Assembly: GCA_030272585.1 (NCBI GenBank)
Contig: BSYQ01000011.1
Span: forward strand, 3,286,001-3,350,000
Source: Bryopsis sp. KO-2023
Lineage: Eukaryota; Chlorophyta; Ulvophyceae; Bryopsidales; Bryopsidaceae
Direction of reading: 5' to 3'
DNA length: 64,000 nt
In this document: positions 31,983-44,938 of the stretch, in pieces
Numbering within the stretch: position 1 is the first letter of the stretch
Layout: each line of letters begins with the position of its first letter
The notes under the pieces: generated by a model
Databases searched by the model: none
What the model was told of the DNA's origin: nothing
What the model saw: the letters and a program-made list of their open reading frames with translations, nothing else
Made by a program: the position numbers and the translations under genes

Positions 31983-33737
31983 ATGTCGAAGGGGAAGCTT
32001 GATTCAGCGAAGGGCACCATGAGCTACGGAGTTCTGCCAGTGGATAGTGGGAAAGGGGGCTCTTGTTGTGGGCAGTGGAGTTCTTTCGATGGGGTGACGC
32101 TTGACGCTCGGGATCGGACAGTAGTCGTCACGTTGTGGGGCCATCTTCCCGAACTCGTACTGGACAAAGTCCTGACGAAGCTTTCTGAAAGCAGCCTCGA
32201 CCATTATTGCAAACGAGTGAGTGGGGGTGCCCTACCGTTTCGTTTTCCGTCGCTATGGTTTCATATGATATTCGATGCTACATTTGATGGGCCTAAACAC
32301 CACTCTCCAGCATGAAGGAGCAGTACACAGTTTTATTTAAAGAAAAATAAATAAATAATAGAATATGTACATATATTTGATGGGGGAAAATATCCACCTA
32401 TTCAAAAACATATGCGCTTTTCTTGAAAAACTTGAGGGACAAAAAGAGAGAGAAAAGAAATTCAAACCCCAAAGTTGTCAACAGAGAATGCACACCTTAA
32501 AACGAAAACCTTCCTCTGTTGTTATCACATCGAAGCTGAAACCCCCTATGTAACTCATTCACTGGGCAATTGAGTGACATGCAACAGCGAAAACTAAATT
32601 TCATTTTTTTCATTTTTTTTTTTTTTGGGGGGGGGGTATTGCAGGCCCTATATTCAGCAGCTGCTGTGTGCAAATGCTGGAGAGAGTCTGCTCTACGAGC
32701 GATCGTGAAAAAATTTTGGAAATCTGAAATTCTATTGACCCATCCAGCACAGCTTCTGGCTTTGGTAAGAAGCTTGAAACTTGATCGACATACATGAATT
32801 GCACTTATTTCCTATTTTGTGTTTTCCTTCTCTCCATTTTTTGCAATCAGGCCAAAGCACCCCAAGTCCTGCCATTCCTGAGGAGATGTCTGGATAAGAA
32901 AATGTAATGGAAATCGAACAAACAAGAACGAAAAATTCTACGTTATGGGTGTCGACAATTGCCAGCCATTCTCCTACTTTTCTGAGTGTATTCTATGCTG
33001 TTCGCTGAGTCGCGTCAGATTTCTTTTTCCTTTCATAGATATATATGGACAGGAAGCCCCCTGTAATCACCACACCATTCCAGTCAAACAAGTGTTACTT
33101 TATTTATCAATAAATAAATAAATAAATAAAATCTTGTACCCGGTACCCGGCACCACTTTTTTTTCCCCACATGTATAAGCGAAAGAGGGAAATACATATA
33201 CCGTAAAAGTCTGAAAATAAGCCCCGGGCGTATAGAATAGTAAGCCCTAAAAAGGGGGCGTATACATGGGCAGGGGCTTATATTCGGGCAGGGGCGTATA
33301 CACGGATCAACTTCGACTTCGTCGATCCAGTGGATGAAAGCGCGCCGAAGTGCTCCGTTTATGTTTCGGAACTCTCGAGTGTGAGTATTAGGCAGTAATA
33401 GTCAATCGAACATGTTGCTGGGGATGTCATTGCGCGAGACGCGAGTTGTACGACCAGGGGGCGTATACACGGACCACGAGTGTTGTTTTTCGTACCGGGG
33501 CGTATACACCGGGGGGGGGGCGTTATTTGAGGGGGGGCTTATTTACAGACTTTTACGGTATATCTAAATGAAAAAATATGCAGAATCTTGGTAGCAGCCC
33601 CCCCCCCCCCCCCCCCCCCCCCCTCCCTCCTCCCAACACACACACACAGAGAGACGCTTTCTTGAAAAAATGAAAAGCACCCCCTTCAGTAAAAAGTGAC
33701 ACTCTCTTTTCTTCCGGGTATGTTGATGTTAAGCTTC

Positions 33738-33773
<36 letters not shown>

Positions 33774-35771
33774 TCCTCCCGTTTTCTTGCGCTTTGCAAA
33801 GCAGAGTCCTGTTGCCGTTCCAGACAGACATGTGAAGTGCTGCTTGAGGAGAGAAGTCATTTCCAACTGTATTTTTGGAAGGCGATGTATGTATTCCCTT
33901 TACTTGGAGGATCCAGGAACTGGCATGCCAGGAAAATTCCTTTTGTCTGCCGTGCAACAGTCATGGTGATGGCCTAAAATGAAAAGGATTTTTTTTTTCC
34001 CTTAAATCTTTCACCGAAAAGAAATTGATAATAATCAGAAGATATATACATACATTTATATTTTCATAAATATATATGTGTGTGCGTCAGTCTGTAGATA
34101 TTCTAGAAATAGATATTCTAGAGATGCAAAAAGATGTATTGAGCCAAACTTCTACACATTTCTGTGGGAAAGGCTGCGTGGTTGACCTGGTTGAAAACAT
34201 CTTAAATAAAATTAAAAAAAAAAACTCGAAATGTATATCTAGTTATCGACAGCAGTCGTGTCTTTTCAAATACGTTGAAAGAGGAGGGAAAAAAAAAAGC
34301 TTCATGCTGCCCATCCCCACTGTAAAAGTATCAAAGCGAGTTGACCCACAGCTCGAATAATGATAACAATAATAAGGTTTATACCCCTGGCTAAATCACC
34401 TCATTGTGGATGGCCTTCGCTCGGCAAGTTTGAAAAATGTAATTAAACATTAATTCATTCATAGCACTGTTATTTAATATTAAACAATAGTATATCAATT
34501 TTTGATGTTGACTTTTTTCTTGGGGGCAGGGGGGAAATCTTTTGCACGTGTGTATGTACAGGCAGTCTTTGTCTTTCTTTTTCTCGAGGGAGGAAAGGAA
34601 TAAGCCATGCGGTGCCCTGGTGTCGAACGCTTGGGGATTTCAATACAGCCTGTACAAAACGGATGCAGCGAATTTTCACGGTGTTTCTTCTCAACTACAG
34701 ATTCCTTGCTTTCACAATAGGATCGGAAGTGTAACATACAGAATCAAATGGAAGAATTTAACAAGGTTTGGCAGGTGAAGGCCATATGTTTTTTTGTTTT
34801 TTTTTGGGGGGGGGGGAATATTAATAACATTGGTGAAAAATGATCCTATAGTTGTATATGCAACATGGCATTTTCTTGTTGTGGCTTTTTTCTTCTTCCG
34901 AATGTTGACAGGTGCTCATCCCTTTTTTCGAGTTTTAGTTGTTTTTCTCACATCAGTATGGCAGACACGCACACACATAATGGGATGTCGATTTTCCTTC
35001 ACATGATTTTGACATGTTTGATGAAGTTTCTCGCTGGGCTTTTTTTTTTTTTCAAGTTTTTTTTTAGTTTCTCTTTTTCTTAGAAGTTCTGCAGGGGGAA
35101 GAAGAGGGGGGAGGGGGTGGGTGGGTGAAACGAGCATTTCCTTACTTAAAAAGGAAATAATACAATTGTAATTATATTACCAGAGTCATTCACTGGGTTG
35201 AATCGCCCATCCTCTTCCACTTGAAATCACTGACACGATTGTGGGTTGCTTTTTTTGGGGGTTGTAGGGTGAGACATTGGGACTTGTTCATGGATGTGAA
35301 GCTTCCGATGACTAATTCTGAGAAACCCATTGTAAGATTAGTCAACAATCCTCCAAAATGGAACCAAGGCTTGAGGTGTTTTTCTTTAGATTTTCGGGGA
35401 CGGGTAAAATTAGCGTCGGTGAAGAACTTTCAGCTCATGAATAAGCATTCCGCCAGCGTCAATGAAGAAGTTGTGCTGCAATTTGGAAAGGTAGGGGGAT
35501 GCATGAGGGCATGTGCAAGACATATCCAAATGATGCCATGACTGCCTGCCTTTTCTGTTGTTCAATATCAAAGATGAAAAATAAAAATGAAAAAGAACTC
35601 TCGCTTTCTTTCTTCTCGGTGCTGCTGAAACTCGACTGGATTTGATGACTTTGTGTGGGTTCTGTTCGTTTCTAGGTCGCCCAAGATAACTTCATTCTGG
35701 ATTTTGACCCCACTTTGCTTTCCACGTTTCAAGCTTTTGCAATTGCCTTGGCCAGTTTCGAAGCGACATAG
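31983..35771 (+). CDS. F-box plus Tubby-like protein (plant-type TLP)
   Basis: Exons in phase: 31983-32216, 32645-32764, 32851-32903 (less certain), 33807-33965, 34562-34774, 35268-35490, 35676-35771 (365 aa). If 32851-32903 is skipped, the next exon can start at 33802 and still join in frame (349 aa). Residues about 51-105 form an F-box (LWGHLPELVLDKVL ... AAAVCKCWRE) that would bind SKP1 of an SCF ubiquitin ligase. The rest is a diverged Tubby barrel: MYSLYLEDPG then GKFLLSA, NAWGFQYSLYKTD (for the usual SNFLGTKFIIYD), PPKWNQGLRCFSLDFRGRVK, ASVKNFQL, and the signature ending STFQAFAIALASFEA at the extreme C-terminus. The Tubby domain in known proteins binds phosphoinositides. F-box/Tubby fusion is characteristic of land plants and green algae, so it supports the lineage call. 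The Lys/Arg pair for lipid binding is not clearly kept. Confidence 0.82.
33199..33560. mobile_element. MITE with 27-bp TIRs, TA target site
   Basis: Left end TACCGTAAAAGTCTGAAAAT continues into AAGCCCC; the right end at about 33534-33560 is its inverted repeat with one mismatch. The element is flanked by TA on both sides (33197-33198 and 33561-33562), which suggests Tc1/mariner-type mobilisation. It is 362 bp, has no coding capacity and carries internal repeats of GGGCGTATACAC. It lies in an intron of the F-box/Tubby gene, about 250 bp before an exon. Confidence 0.85.
33738..33770. repeat. (GT)n microsatellite
   Basis: About 16 GT dinucleotides in the F-box/Tubby intron, 30 bp upstream of the 3' splice site and next to a C-run of over 20 bases at about 33599-33623. 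Alternating GT can adopt the Z form. Confidence 0.9.
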
Positions 35772-36966
35772 CATCGTCTCGACAAAAAAAGAAACAAAAA
35801 TTCGAGAGGAAAAAAGAGAGAGAGAGAGAGAGACAGAGAGAACAAACACACAAGCACCAGAAATATACATCCACATTAAATCCACAATGGAAAAAAAAAA
35901 AGAAAAGATGATTTTCCATGCAGCAAGGCGAAAAAAAAAAAATACTTCCAAGGGATTCAATGTATGAAGGGGTCGCCCTGCCCTGTACCAAAAGGGGTGA
36001 TTTGAAGAAAAATGAAAATGGAAAGGTGGAGGGGAAAAAAGCAGGAAAGGATTCTATACTGCCTGCGTCAGCTACTTTCAAAAAAAAAAAAAAAGGCCCC
36101 AAAAACAAAAAATTACTTAAAAAACAAAAAACAAGATTTGAAAACGGAATGGAAACAAATTGGCTCGAAAGGGATGAAGAAAGCAAAAAAAGAGATTTGG
36201 GGAAAAGCGACAGCCTGGGTAAACCTATGGGTCCTCTTTTCTTTGATACCACTTAAATTTCATCAAAGGGGTTCCAAGTTTTGAGTGAATGCGTTTGTCC
36301 CCCAAGCTGTTTTCTTCTCTTTCATTGCTTCTTGGGATCATTTGGTGAGAAGAACACCATTTTACGATCGCAATGTCACTTTTTCAAATTCCTGAGCTTG
36401 CACTCTGGGTGCCACTGTCTGCTGGTCCTGGTTTTGTTGTCGGATTCCAGACCGGCATTGGACCGGTCTTCGACCGGGCTGCGGTCATGGGCTCCTCAGG
36501 GTCGGTCTGATTTCGGGCCGAGTTCACTCTGAATAGGGCAGCCCAACGTAAGCCATTCGACAAAACATTCAAGCCCAAGTCGTGTCAGAAAGGACCCCCA
36601 AACACCCACCTGTTCAAACGCGTGCCTGGAGAAAACTCGCCTGCCCTCTTGCCGTACAGCATCACCAATGTGAGTCCTCCACATCCCTAAACCGCTGACG
36701 ACTCTTCTGATTTGCTGTTGAGATTCTGTTCTCCCCAGCTGAAACCCAGCCACTCGTCTCTCACCAACTGGGGATCTGCCCAGCAACTTGACGAGCACTC
36801 GAGTGATCGTTCCATCTGCAGCACAATTCGGGCGTAATTTAGCTGTTGAGGTTTAATCATTCATAAATTACGAAGCCGTCATCGAACAACAAGAAACCGA
36901 AAACCCACGCATCCCCCAACTTCAACGCGTATTTCTGTAGCAGAGGCTTTCGAAAATCTCCCGAGT
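35772..36966. other. Spacer before the GT8 gene
   Basis: 35772-36270 is A-rich 3' sequence with a GA microsatellite near 35816-35842. 36400-36900 is GC-richer, includes repeated GACCGG words and is the likely promoter/5' region of the GT8 gene. A 100-codon minus-strand frame at 36496-36798 has no recognisable motif and is not called. Confidence 0.5.
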
Positions 36967-39900
36967 ATGGACAAACTGGAGGGCATAAGCGGTGTCGCCG
37001 CCGGTTGGGCGGGTGGTGCGACCGCTGCTGAGTCCCTTCGAGTTCCGGGAAAGAAATTCGCGTGGGTCGCTCTCGTCATGGGGCTCGACTTGGCGTACGT
37101 CGGAGCGGCCCTGGTTCTCGGCTCGGCGTTGAAAAGAAGGTCCAAACGGGCTGACGTGGTAGTTATGGTGACGAGGGACGTTCCGCAAGATGCGCGGGAT
37201 TGCCTGGCGCGCGTGTTCGATTCCGTCGTGGAGGTGCCCTACCTGCAAACGCTGGCGCTGCAGAAATACTCGGAGCGATTCGACTCCATGTACAACTATT
37301 GGCTCGACAAGTGCTTCACGAAGTTCGCGATGTTCAGTCTAACGCAATACTCCAAAGTCATCTTCCTCGACGCAGACATGCTGGCTGTTGAGGAGCCCGA
37401 CGATTTGTTTGATTGCCCGGCGCCCGCGGGGATTTGCTCGGCGGTGCGTGACGTCGAGGAAAACGAAAGGCTGCACGGGAACCGGCTTCCAAGGGGTGCG
37501 GTGGAAGAAAGCTTGAGAAACGGACTGGGTCGGTATGGCATTCGGGGGTGCCTCCTGGTCGTGGAACCGGAGTACGAAACTTACGCGAAAATCAGAGGGA
37601 TGGTGAAAGGCGTCGATCGATACGGTTCTCTGGACAGCATGGTGGGGCCCGACGAGTATCTTATCACCCGATTCTATGCGGACAAGTGGAGTCATATTCA
37701 TGCTAAGTATGGATGGGTGTCTTGGGCAGACCGGGAGGAGCTGGGAGTTGACCCTGTGTTTCTACACTATGTCAGTCAGAAGCCCTGGGACGAGGGGGAG
37801 GAGTGGGACGACTTCGACTATTGGAAAAAGGAGGCCGGTGAACTGGTAAAGGAAGTTCCCGAGAGCATATGGTGAGTCGGGTTGTCAATACGAACCGCTG
37901 TCGCGTCTTATTACCTTGGAGCCTGGGAGCGAGTGGTTCCACCAGCACTAGATAGGGCTGCAGCTCCACACTTCCCGAAAGTGCGTGTGTAGTAGGGGAA
38001 TTGGGTTCAGCGTTGCACGGCCATTCGTGACTTGGTTACACTAAACGAGCGCTGTCGGGGCTGTGGCGACGGTGGGTCGGAGTCGGTGTGGGCTGGTCGG
38101 GTTAACGGGTCGCAAACAAGATGAGGGGCGAGGTCCCCCATCCCCACGCGGATTTCTTTGGTTTAGCGTTCTGGTTGTCGAGTGTAGACCACGTGTCTTG
38201 CTGAGATAGTGTCGCCCGTTGAGGTGTTGCGGCGGGGAGAAGCGGGAGGATCCCTGTACCGTATATGTGTGCGTAGGCATGCGCTCGTTTTGTGGTGCGG
38301 TCGTCGAGTCTGACGCGCAGTGCTGTGTCGTGTGTCTCTTTGTAGTTACTTCGGACGTCTCATGGACGACATTTCCAAGCTGGCTCAGGTCCCAGTGACT
38401 CCAGAAGATCGGAAAAAGGCAGAGTGAGTTGGCAAGACTGTGTTCTTCCCCTCCAGTTTCAAAAAATTTCTGGTGGTGGTGATGGTTTTAAAATGGTTTT
38501 AAAATGGAGCATCAATCAGAGTTGTGCAGGGCACAAAGGGAGTGGGGCTAGAGGACAACGGGAGGAAAGAGTCTTGGGTGGCCTTGCTTGCCCCTCTTTG
38601 CATCGTTGTGTTTCTGGGGGAATTTTTAGAGGTGTCTGTTTTAACCACCACTGTTGAAGTTGAAACCCCTCACTTTATACATATATATAATGGAGTTATG
38701 TGTGGGTGTCTGACAGGGAAATAAAAAAACTCTCCCAGGAGCGACGGGTCGCTGAAAAAGCTAGAAGAGAGGGCAGTGCGGCGAATCTCGGTGTGGATTT
38801 GACCTCAACCTCCTCTGCAACCCCTCACACCACCCCCCGTGATCTCAACGGAATGTGGAGACCTCTGAACAGTGCCCGGGCCCCCCTAGTTCCAGGGCCG
38901 TCGTCCACCACCCCCAGGGTAGCCCCGCCCCCCTTGCCCTTGTCAGCCAGGGGTGCCCCAAGTGAAGAGAAAAAAAAAGCGGAGTTGATTGTGAAGGCCA
39001 ATTCTAACATCCTGGTCGTCCACGGCTTCAAGCGACCCTACCCATCGAAGCCCCGCGAAGAGAAACCAAAAAAATCTTCTGCTGGCAAGGGAGATGGAGC
39101 CAGAGACTCGGAGGCATCAGCAAACAGTGCTGCCCCCGTGAAACCATCCAAGCCCTCAAAAGCCTCGAAAAAATCTGGAAAATCAACGAAGCCGGCATTA
39201 GGCCTGGAACTTGGAACGAAGGGTACCGGTACTCTTGTTCCAAGGTTGAACTTGGCTACTTTGAATGATGAGGATACCAGCCAGAACTCAGGCTCCAGCA
39301 AGAATGATGACCCAAGTGGCAAAACTTGGATGGCCGACCATTGGAGGAAACGCCACGGAGGCGACCCAGACACCCACAGGAGCGCAGCTGACCTGGATGA
39401 CAATTGGAGGATGCCATCCGCAAGGGTTGCGACTGTAGCTGATGAGGGGGATGCCCCAGTTGATGCATCAGCTTCTGCTGCTGTACCCAACAGTGCCCGA
39501 CCTTGGCGACCCCAGCAAACACCTGGGAGTGCAAGAGGACAGGCCCCCCCACGAAGTGCGCGCAACTCAAAATATCAACGGTGGGAGAATCCTCCGAAAT
39601 CGTCGCGAGCTGATGAGGCCTCGTCATGGAGGACCACTCCCAGAGGAGAGCCGGCAGATTCGACCAACAGCTGGCGTGCAAGCAAGGAGGGGGACAATAC
39701 CAAGAGGGAGATGCATGCAGATGGGTTGAATGTAACTCCTCGTGGAGAAATGCCTCGATTGCCTTTGAATTCAACGCCTCGGGGGGATGTTCCTCCGCTT
39801 GCTCCTAATCTCACCCCTCGGGGCCATGCAAGGCTTCCCCCAAGCCACACACCACGGGAAATGGGTCGTCAGGCTCCTCTGGCGAGGACTCCACGGAATC

Positions 39901-40502
39901 ATGTTCCAAGGCAAAACGCACCTCACATGAGCCCGAATCTAACACCCCGAAATCAGGGAGCACTCAAGGTGACTCCTCGTAATCTTGTTCCGCGCTTGAG
40001 CCCCAGGATAGAGCGTTTCAGCCCGAGAGACTTCCGAAACGACCCGCCTGCAAACGGGCCCTACAGTGCTCGAAATGCTGGTCCTGCAACAGCGAATGGA
40101 CACAGGGGAGGCAGCGGGCGTCGAGGTGCTGGGGGGGCAGGGCGGTACAAACAAGATGGTGGAAACGCACCCAACAGTGCAAGATATGCCAGCGGACCTC
40201 CAGGCCCCTCAGGGGAAACGACTTCCTCAGTTTCATTGCAACCTGACAGTGCGGGGAGCAATGGCGGCCGCACTGGATCAGGGCGCTACAGCGCTGGAGG
40301 AAGAGAGTCTGATGGGCGTGGATCTCGGCGAAACGGAAATCGTGGTGGAAGCACTGGTGGAAATAGTGGTGGAAATACTGGTGGAAACAATCGTGGGACC
40401 TTTGGAAGTTTTGAAAGGAAGGCCAATCGGGGGTTCGGAGGTTTTCAAGGAGCTAACTCGAAAGACTGGACAGTCCAGAGGGCAGCAAGGCCGCAAACAT
40501 AG
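36967..40502 (+). CDS. GT8 glycogenin-like glycosyltransferase with long repetitive tail
   Basis: Three exons in phase: 36967-37871, 38346-38423, 38717-40502 (922 aa). Residues about 28-300 are a GT-A glycosyltransferase of family 8: WVALVMGLDLAYVGAALVLG matches the first strand and helix of glycogenins, the metal-binding DxD is LDADM at 135-137, and HAKYGWVSW and FLHYVSQKPW fit the C-terminal GT8 motifs with the second metal-binding His. It should transfer a sugar from a UDP-sugar. Priming of starch/glycogen is possible but not shown; the Tyr of autoglucosylation cannot be placed. Exon 2 encodes a helix (CYFGRLMDDISKLAQVP). Exon 3 adds about 600 residues of low complexity: Ser/Lys/Ala-rich, then repeated NSAR/YSAR words, about eight TPRG/TPRN-containing repeats and a Gly/Asn/Arg-rich end (NSGGNTGGNNRG). 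No transmembrane anchor or signal peptide is seen. Confidence 0.83.
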
Positions 40503-43500
40503 AAATGTGTGTGGGTTCGTTTTAAGTGGTGGATGAAAAAGTGTCGCAGGATGGATTGTATTTCCTTTCAGTGATGTGCAGGATATGGAAGAGAAACCAC
40601 GGGTTGATGGGATGGGTGGGTTTTTGAGAAACACCAAAAAAAAAGGTAGGGGGGGGGGGAAGTAAAAGTTTTGGTGGTGGAATATGCAGGAGATTTTTCT
40701 TCCCGAACAAACCCGAATGGTGTCTTTGCTGATTAGCATTGATGTTTGCAAAGAGATCCAGGGAGGGAGGCTTGCTTGGCAAGTTTTTTTCTTTTTAAGA
40801 CGGGTTGAACAACAACAGAAGGTGTCTTTTTTTTTTTTTTTTCGCTTTTATATCTAAAAAATAGATTATCTATTTTCCCTCCGTGTGCCTGTTTTTGTTT
40901 TTTTTCTTTCTTTTCCTTGTTTGTTTTTTGGACTGGTATGAATGACGGGAGGAAAGAGAGCCTGTGTGTGTATGCGCCTGTGTTTCTTTTTCTTATTTCC
41001 CAAACAAGTGGAGGAAAAAAAAAACTAGACAGGCAGGAGATTTGTGATTATGGCCAGAAGATGTATTTCCTTTGTTTCGGTTTTTTTTTGTGAAGTTAGG
41101 TGTGAGAAAAGAGGGGTGGAGAGAATTTGGTAGGTGTATGGTTTTGAATCAGGAATTCTGGGAGGAAAATGGTTTTATGTTCAGGGGAAAGGAAGGGAGG
41201 CAAAAGAAAGAAAAGGGCAGAGAGAAAATATCAAAGAAAGAGTGAATGTCTTTTTGGGAAGACCAGGTACTCATTCTTCCCCCCCCCCCCCCCAACCCCC
41301 ACCCACCCCTCCTTCCTTTCTCTCTCCTTCAGAAGGAAAACAAGAAAAGAGTGTTCGAGAATGGGGTGATTTCTGCTGAGGAATAAGGCGTCTACCAACT
41401 GATTTGCTCACTGTATTTTATTTGAAGGGGGAAAAGAGAGGGGCATGAAAAGATGAAAGGGAAAAAAAAAAAGAGTGCAGTGGTAGACTCGCAAAAAAAG
41501 AAAAAAAGGGTGAGGAGGAAAAAAAATGGAAAAGGTGACTCGGTTTCCGAAAAATTTTAGATGGTAAGAAAAGAACTGGGGGTGGTAAAAATATGGGTAA
41601 TGAGAAATATTCTGAGGGAAAAAATATACAGCGTGCCATGGTGGTGGCTGTTCCTCACAATTTGTACGGGCTGTTTATTGAGGGTTTTGTTTGGGTTTTC
41701 CTATCGGAATGGGGGGAAAAAAAAGAGAGAGAGAGAGAGAGAGGGAAAAAAAAAGGGCTCCTCAAGAGCATCCATTTCTTTTTTGGATAGACTTTCACAA
41801 GAGACCAAGTTGGTAGAAGTTTTGTGAATCGAAAAAGTCGCCAAAGATTCGGACCATGTGTGGAGGTGGGTGCATTTCATCCTTTTCTAGATTTTGAAAG
41901 GGTGTTTGGTTTGCTTCGTTTTTAAACGAGTTGCTATCATTTGTCTCAAAAACAGGCCTGGCTTTGCAATAGTGTGTTGCAATTGGTGATGGTGGCGAGG
42001 AAAACGAACAGTGCTCTTATTTCAGCAATGCAACTTTTCGGTGGATTTGTTTTGATGTGTACCCTTCTTGTGTGTGTGTTTTTGGTTAGATGTTATATTG
42101 AAGATATATTTTTTAACAATGAAAAAAAAAGAAAATCGGGCGATCGGAGAGAGGATGAGATATTGGGGAAAGGGAGAGGGGGGTGGGGTTGGAAGGAAAT
42201 GACAAGGCTGGAAAAAAGAAGGCGACAGACTCGAGTAAAAACGTGTGTTTGCATGATTTTGATATTTCCTCGAAAAGTAGAGAATTAATGAAGTTGAAAA
42301 AGAAAGAAATTCGAAAAGAACAAATAGTTGCAAATCGCTGGGATGAAAGGACTATATAAAAAAATGCTTGGAATGGAAGCCAAGAATGCAAAGACATAAC
42401 ACAGAGAGAGAGAGAGAAAAAAAAAAAGAGAAGAAAGAAGAAGCAAAGGAAAACAGTTGTGTATATAGATCATGAAACGACTATCGCCTGGTGTTTTGCT
42501 TTTCCCGAGACGTACATTTTCCCCACGGCTGTCTAGGCAGGAAATAAGCTCTCTTCTGGGAGGGGGGAAAGGGGAACAGCCGGGTGAGAATTTTGATGGT
42601 TTTAATATTGTTTCCCGGACAAAAGATAAAGATCAAAAAGATAAAGATTGGTTTTCTTGGAAGAGGCCAGATAAATGGGAGGGAAGAGAGAGAGAGAGAA
42701 AAGAGGCCAGACGAAAATAGACAGCAAATTGCCACGGTCAGACATAGGCTTTGTTTGCCTCTTTTACTTAATCTTCTCAGATTCCTCCCCAGTCGTCCAG
42801 AGACACAAAAAAAAATGAAGAAAAAAAAAATTGGATATCAATAAGCTCAATTCGGTTCAGTATGAGGGGAGCAAAATTTGTGGAGTTTGGTTCGAAGCAT
42901 ACAGTATTTTATGGTAGAGCAGCGGTTGTGTTGGTGTCTTCCCAGCATTAACCAGGCAAGAGGAAAATGTTTTGGATTTTTTGGCCAGCTATTGAGAAAT
43001 TGGCAGCTGTTGAAGGAAAAAAAAAAAAAAAGCAAGAAATGTATTGTATCTGCTTGTGCTCCTTTTGAAATGATACAAAAATGTATGTACATTTTTTTTT
43101 CTCTTTCTCTGATATCAAAAATTGACATGGGCTTCTCTCCTCCCTCCCTCCCTCATTCCTGGCTAGACCCCAGGAGAAGCTTCAGTCTTGAATGGAGAGT
43201 CGGTGGTGAAATATCTGGCAGTAGTTTTGTTGGGGGTGAGTGGATGATTTCCTTGAGTGGGGAGTGTTATTATTTGAGGAAGACGATTAGGGTTTTTTTG
43301 CTTCTTCTCTTAGGTTTGTTTGCTTTTCTTGTTTTCTTAGGGTAATTTTTGCTGTTGTTTTCTTTATGATTTCCTGTCCCTCTCTTGTCTCTGGTTTACT
43401 TTCCAGGGATGAGGTGGGCACCACAGCTGGGGTCAGTTCGTGATGCATGTTGTGTGTATAAAGACTTTACTGGGAAGCTATTATTTTGTTTTCCTTGTTT

Positions 43501-44938
43501 TGATGGATATGTTTTTTTTTGAGAATACAAAGATTTGGGGTTTCCTTGTCCCTCACCGCTGAGGCGGTGCCTTGGCGAGAAAAAAGAAAGAGAGAAGGGT
43601 GGGGAAGGGGTTCAATTGGGTGATTGTATTTGGAGTCAAGGATGATGATATGGTCGCAGGCCTTTGTAACTTGGGGTGGCTGGAACAGTCAAAAAAAGAA
43701 AGAACTGCTTAGATTCAAGTGGGATTCTCTGAAGTTCCTCGCATCAAGGCAATGTATGGTAGTTCCACTAGTGTAAGTTGAAATAAGGGGGGGGGAAGGG
43801 GGGTTGCAAGACTGGTATCAAGTTGTTTGTCAGTTTTTTGCAACAAGCAGGCTGTGTCCTTCGTAAAGCCTCATGCAAACAAACCACAGGCTTCCCCCCT
43901 ATCACTGTTGACTCAACCCCCCTTCATCGTCAAATTGATTCTGTTCATCCATTCAGAGACAAGAACTCCACTGGAATTCACACAGTGTAACAGTCTTTCA
44001 CTTGCTCTTAGAACCAGCGATGTACAAATTCGGCTGCTGCCTCTCCCAGGTGTATGTGGCATGCATCAATAGTGTTCCCCCTTCTATATCTATGTGCAAA
44101 CCAAGCTCTTTTTCTCTGTGCTCTGGCAGGGACATGGGATTCATCGTCAACAAGGAGATCTGGATGCAGCAAGCCGTTTCCACACATAAGGCACGTTTTC
44201 TCAGACGAGATTGAGGATGCTTTGCTCATCGCAAAGCAAAGGGTCGAGACTGACTCAGGAACGAGTTCTAGGGGGAGGGCTCTTGCAATTTCTGTTTGCA
44301 AGTCTCTTCTTTTTTTTTTTTTTGGGGGGGGGGGGGAGGGGATTTGTTAGTCAGGTGGTGTAGTGGGGTGCAGTAAAAACAAAGAGTGCAGTTGGTGCCA
44401 GTCACCAAATCTCTACGGCGAATCGAAAACTCAGATTTAAAAAAGACGCTAGAAGACACTCTTGTTTCTTTTTTCAGGATTCAAACAAAAGAAAACACAT
44501 TTAAATACCCAGTTCAGTGGGGGTCAGTCAGATGAGCAAGTCGACTTTAAAACTATGTGTTACAACCAATGAGGAAATTTCCCTCAACTCACTTCAATGA
44601 CAAACCCAAAATCTCACTACTTTTCTATGTGTATATTTTATTTGTGGGAAAAAAATCTGCATCTGCAGATGGACTCCTCCAATGACTCCCCCCCCCCCCA
44701 AACTTGGAGCAGACCTTTACCCCTCCTACATTATACAACCACGAAAAAAAAAAGGGAGAAAAAAGGGAGAAAACAACACCCCTTCCCTAGGTAAATGATA
44801 CCAAAAAAAACTACCAACCTTCGCTCGAGATCTTAACAGTGTGGAGAAACCCCACTCCAGATGCATATTTTGAGTATTGCATATGGGGAGTGCCAGAGAC
44901 TAATCACAGAACATGGAAAAAAAAAAACACGATGCCAA
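40503..44938. other. 4.4-kb stretch without a supportable gene
   Basis: Lies between the 3' ends of two convergent genes. It is low in complexity: purine-rich on the plus strand, with GA microsatellites near 41735 and 42405, G-runs near 40652 and 44325 and a C-run near 41281. Short frames around 43970-44300 have passable splice signals but no motif and no consistent gene model. Confidence 0.55.

Noticed and set aside
36496-36798. 100-codon minus-strand frame before the GT8 gene
   Set aside because: No motif, repeated GACCGG words, and a position in the likely promoter of the opposite-strand gene.
43970-44300. Possible exons with acceptor CTCTGGCAG and frames such as GFIVNKEIWMQQAV
   Set aside because: Two frames look equally plausible, phases conflict between candidate exons, and no family is recognised.
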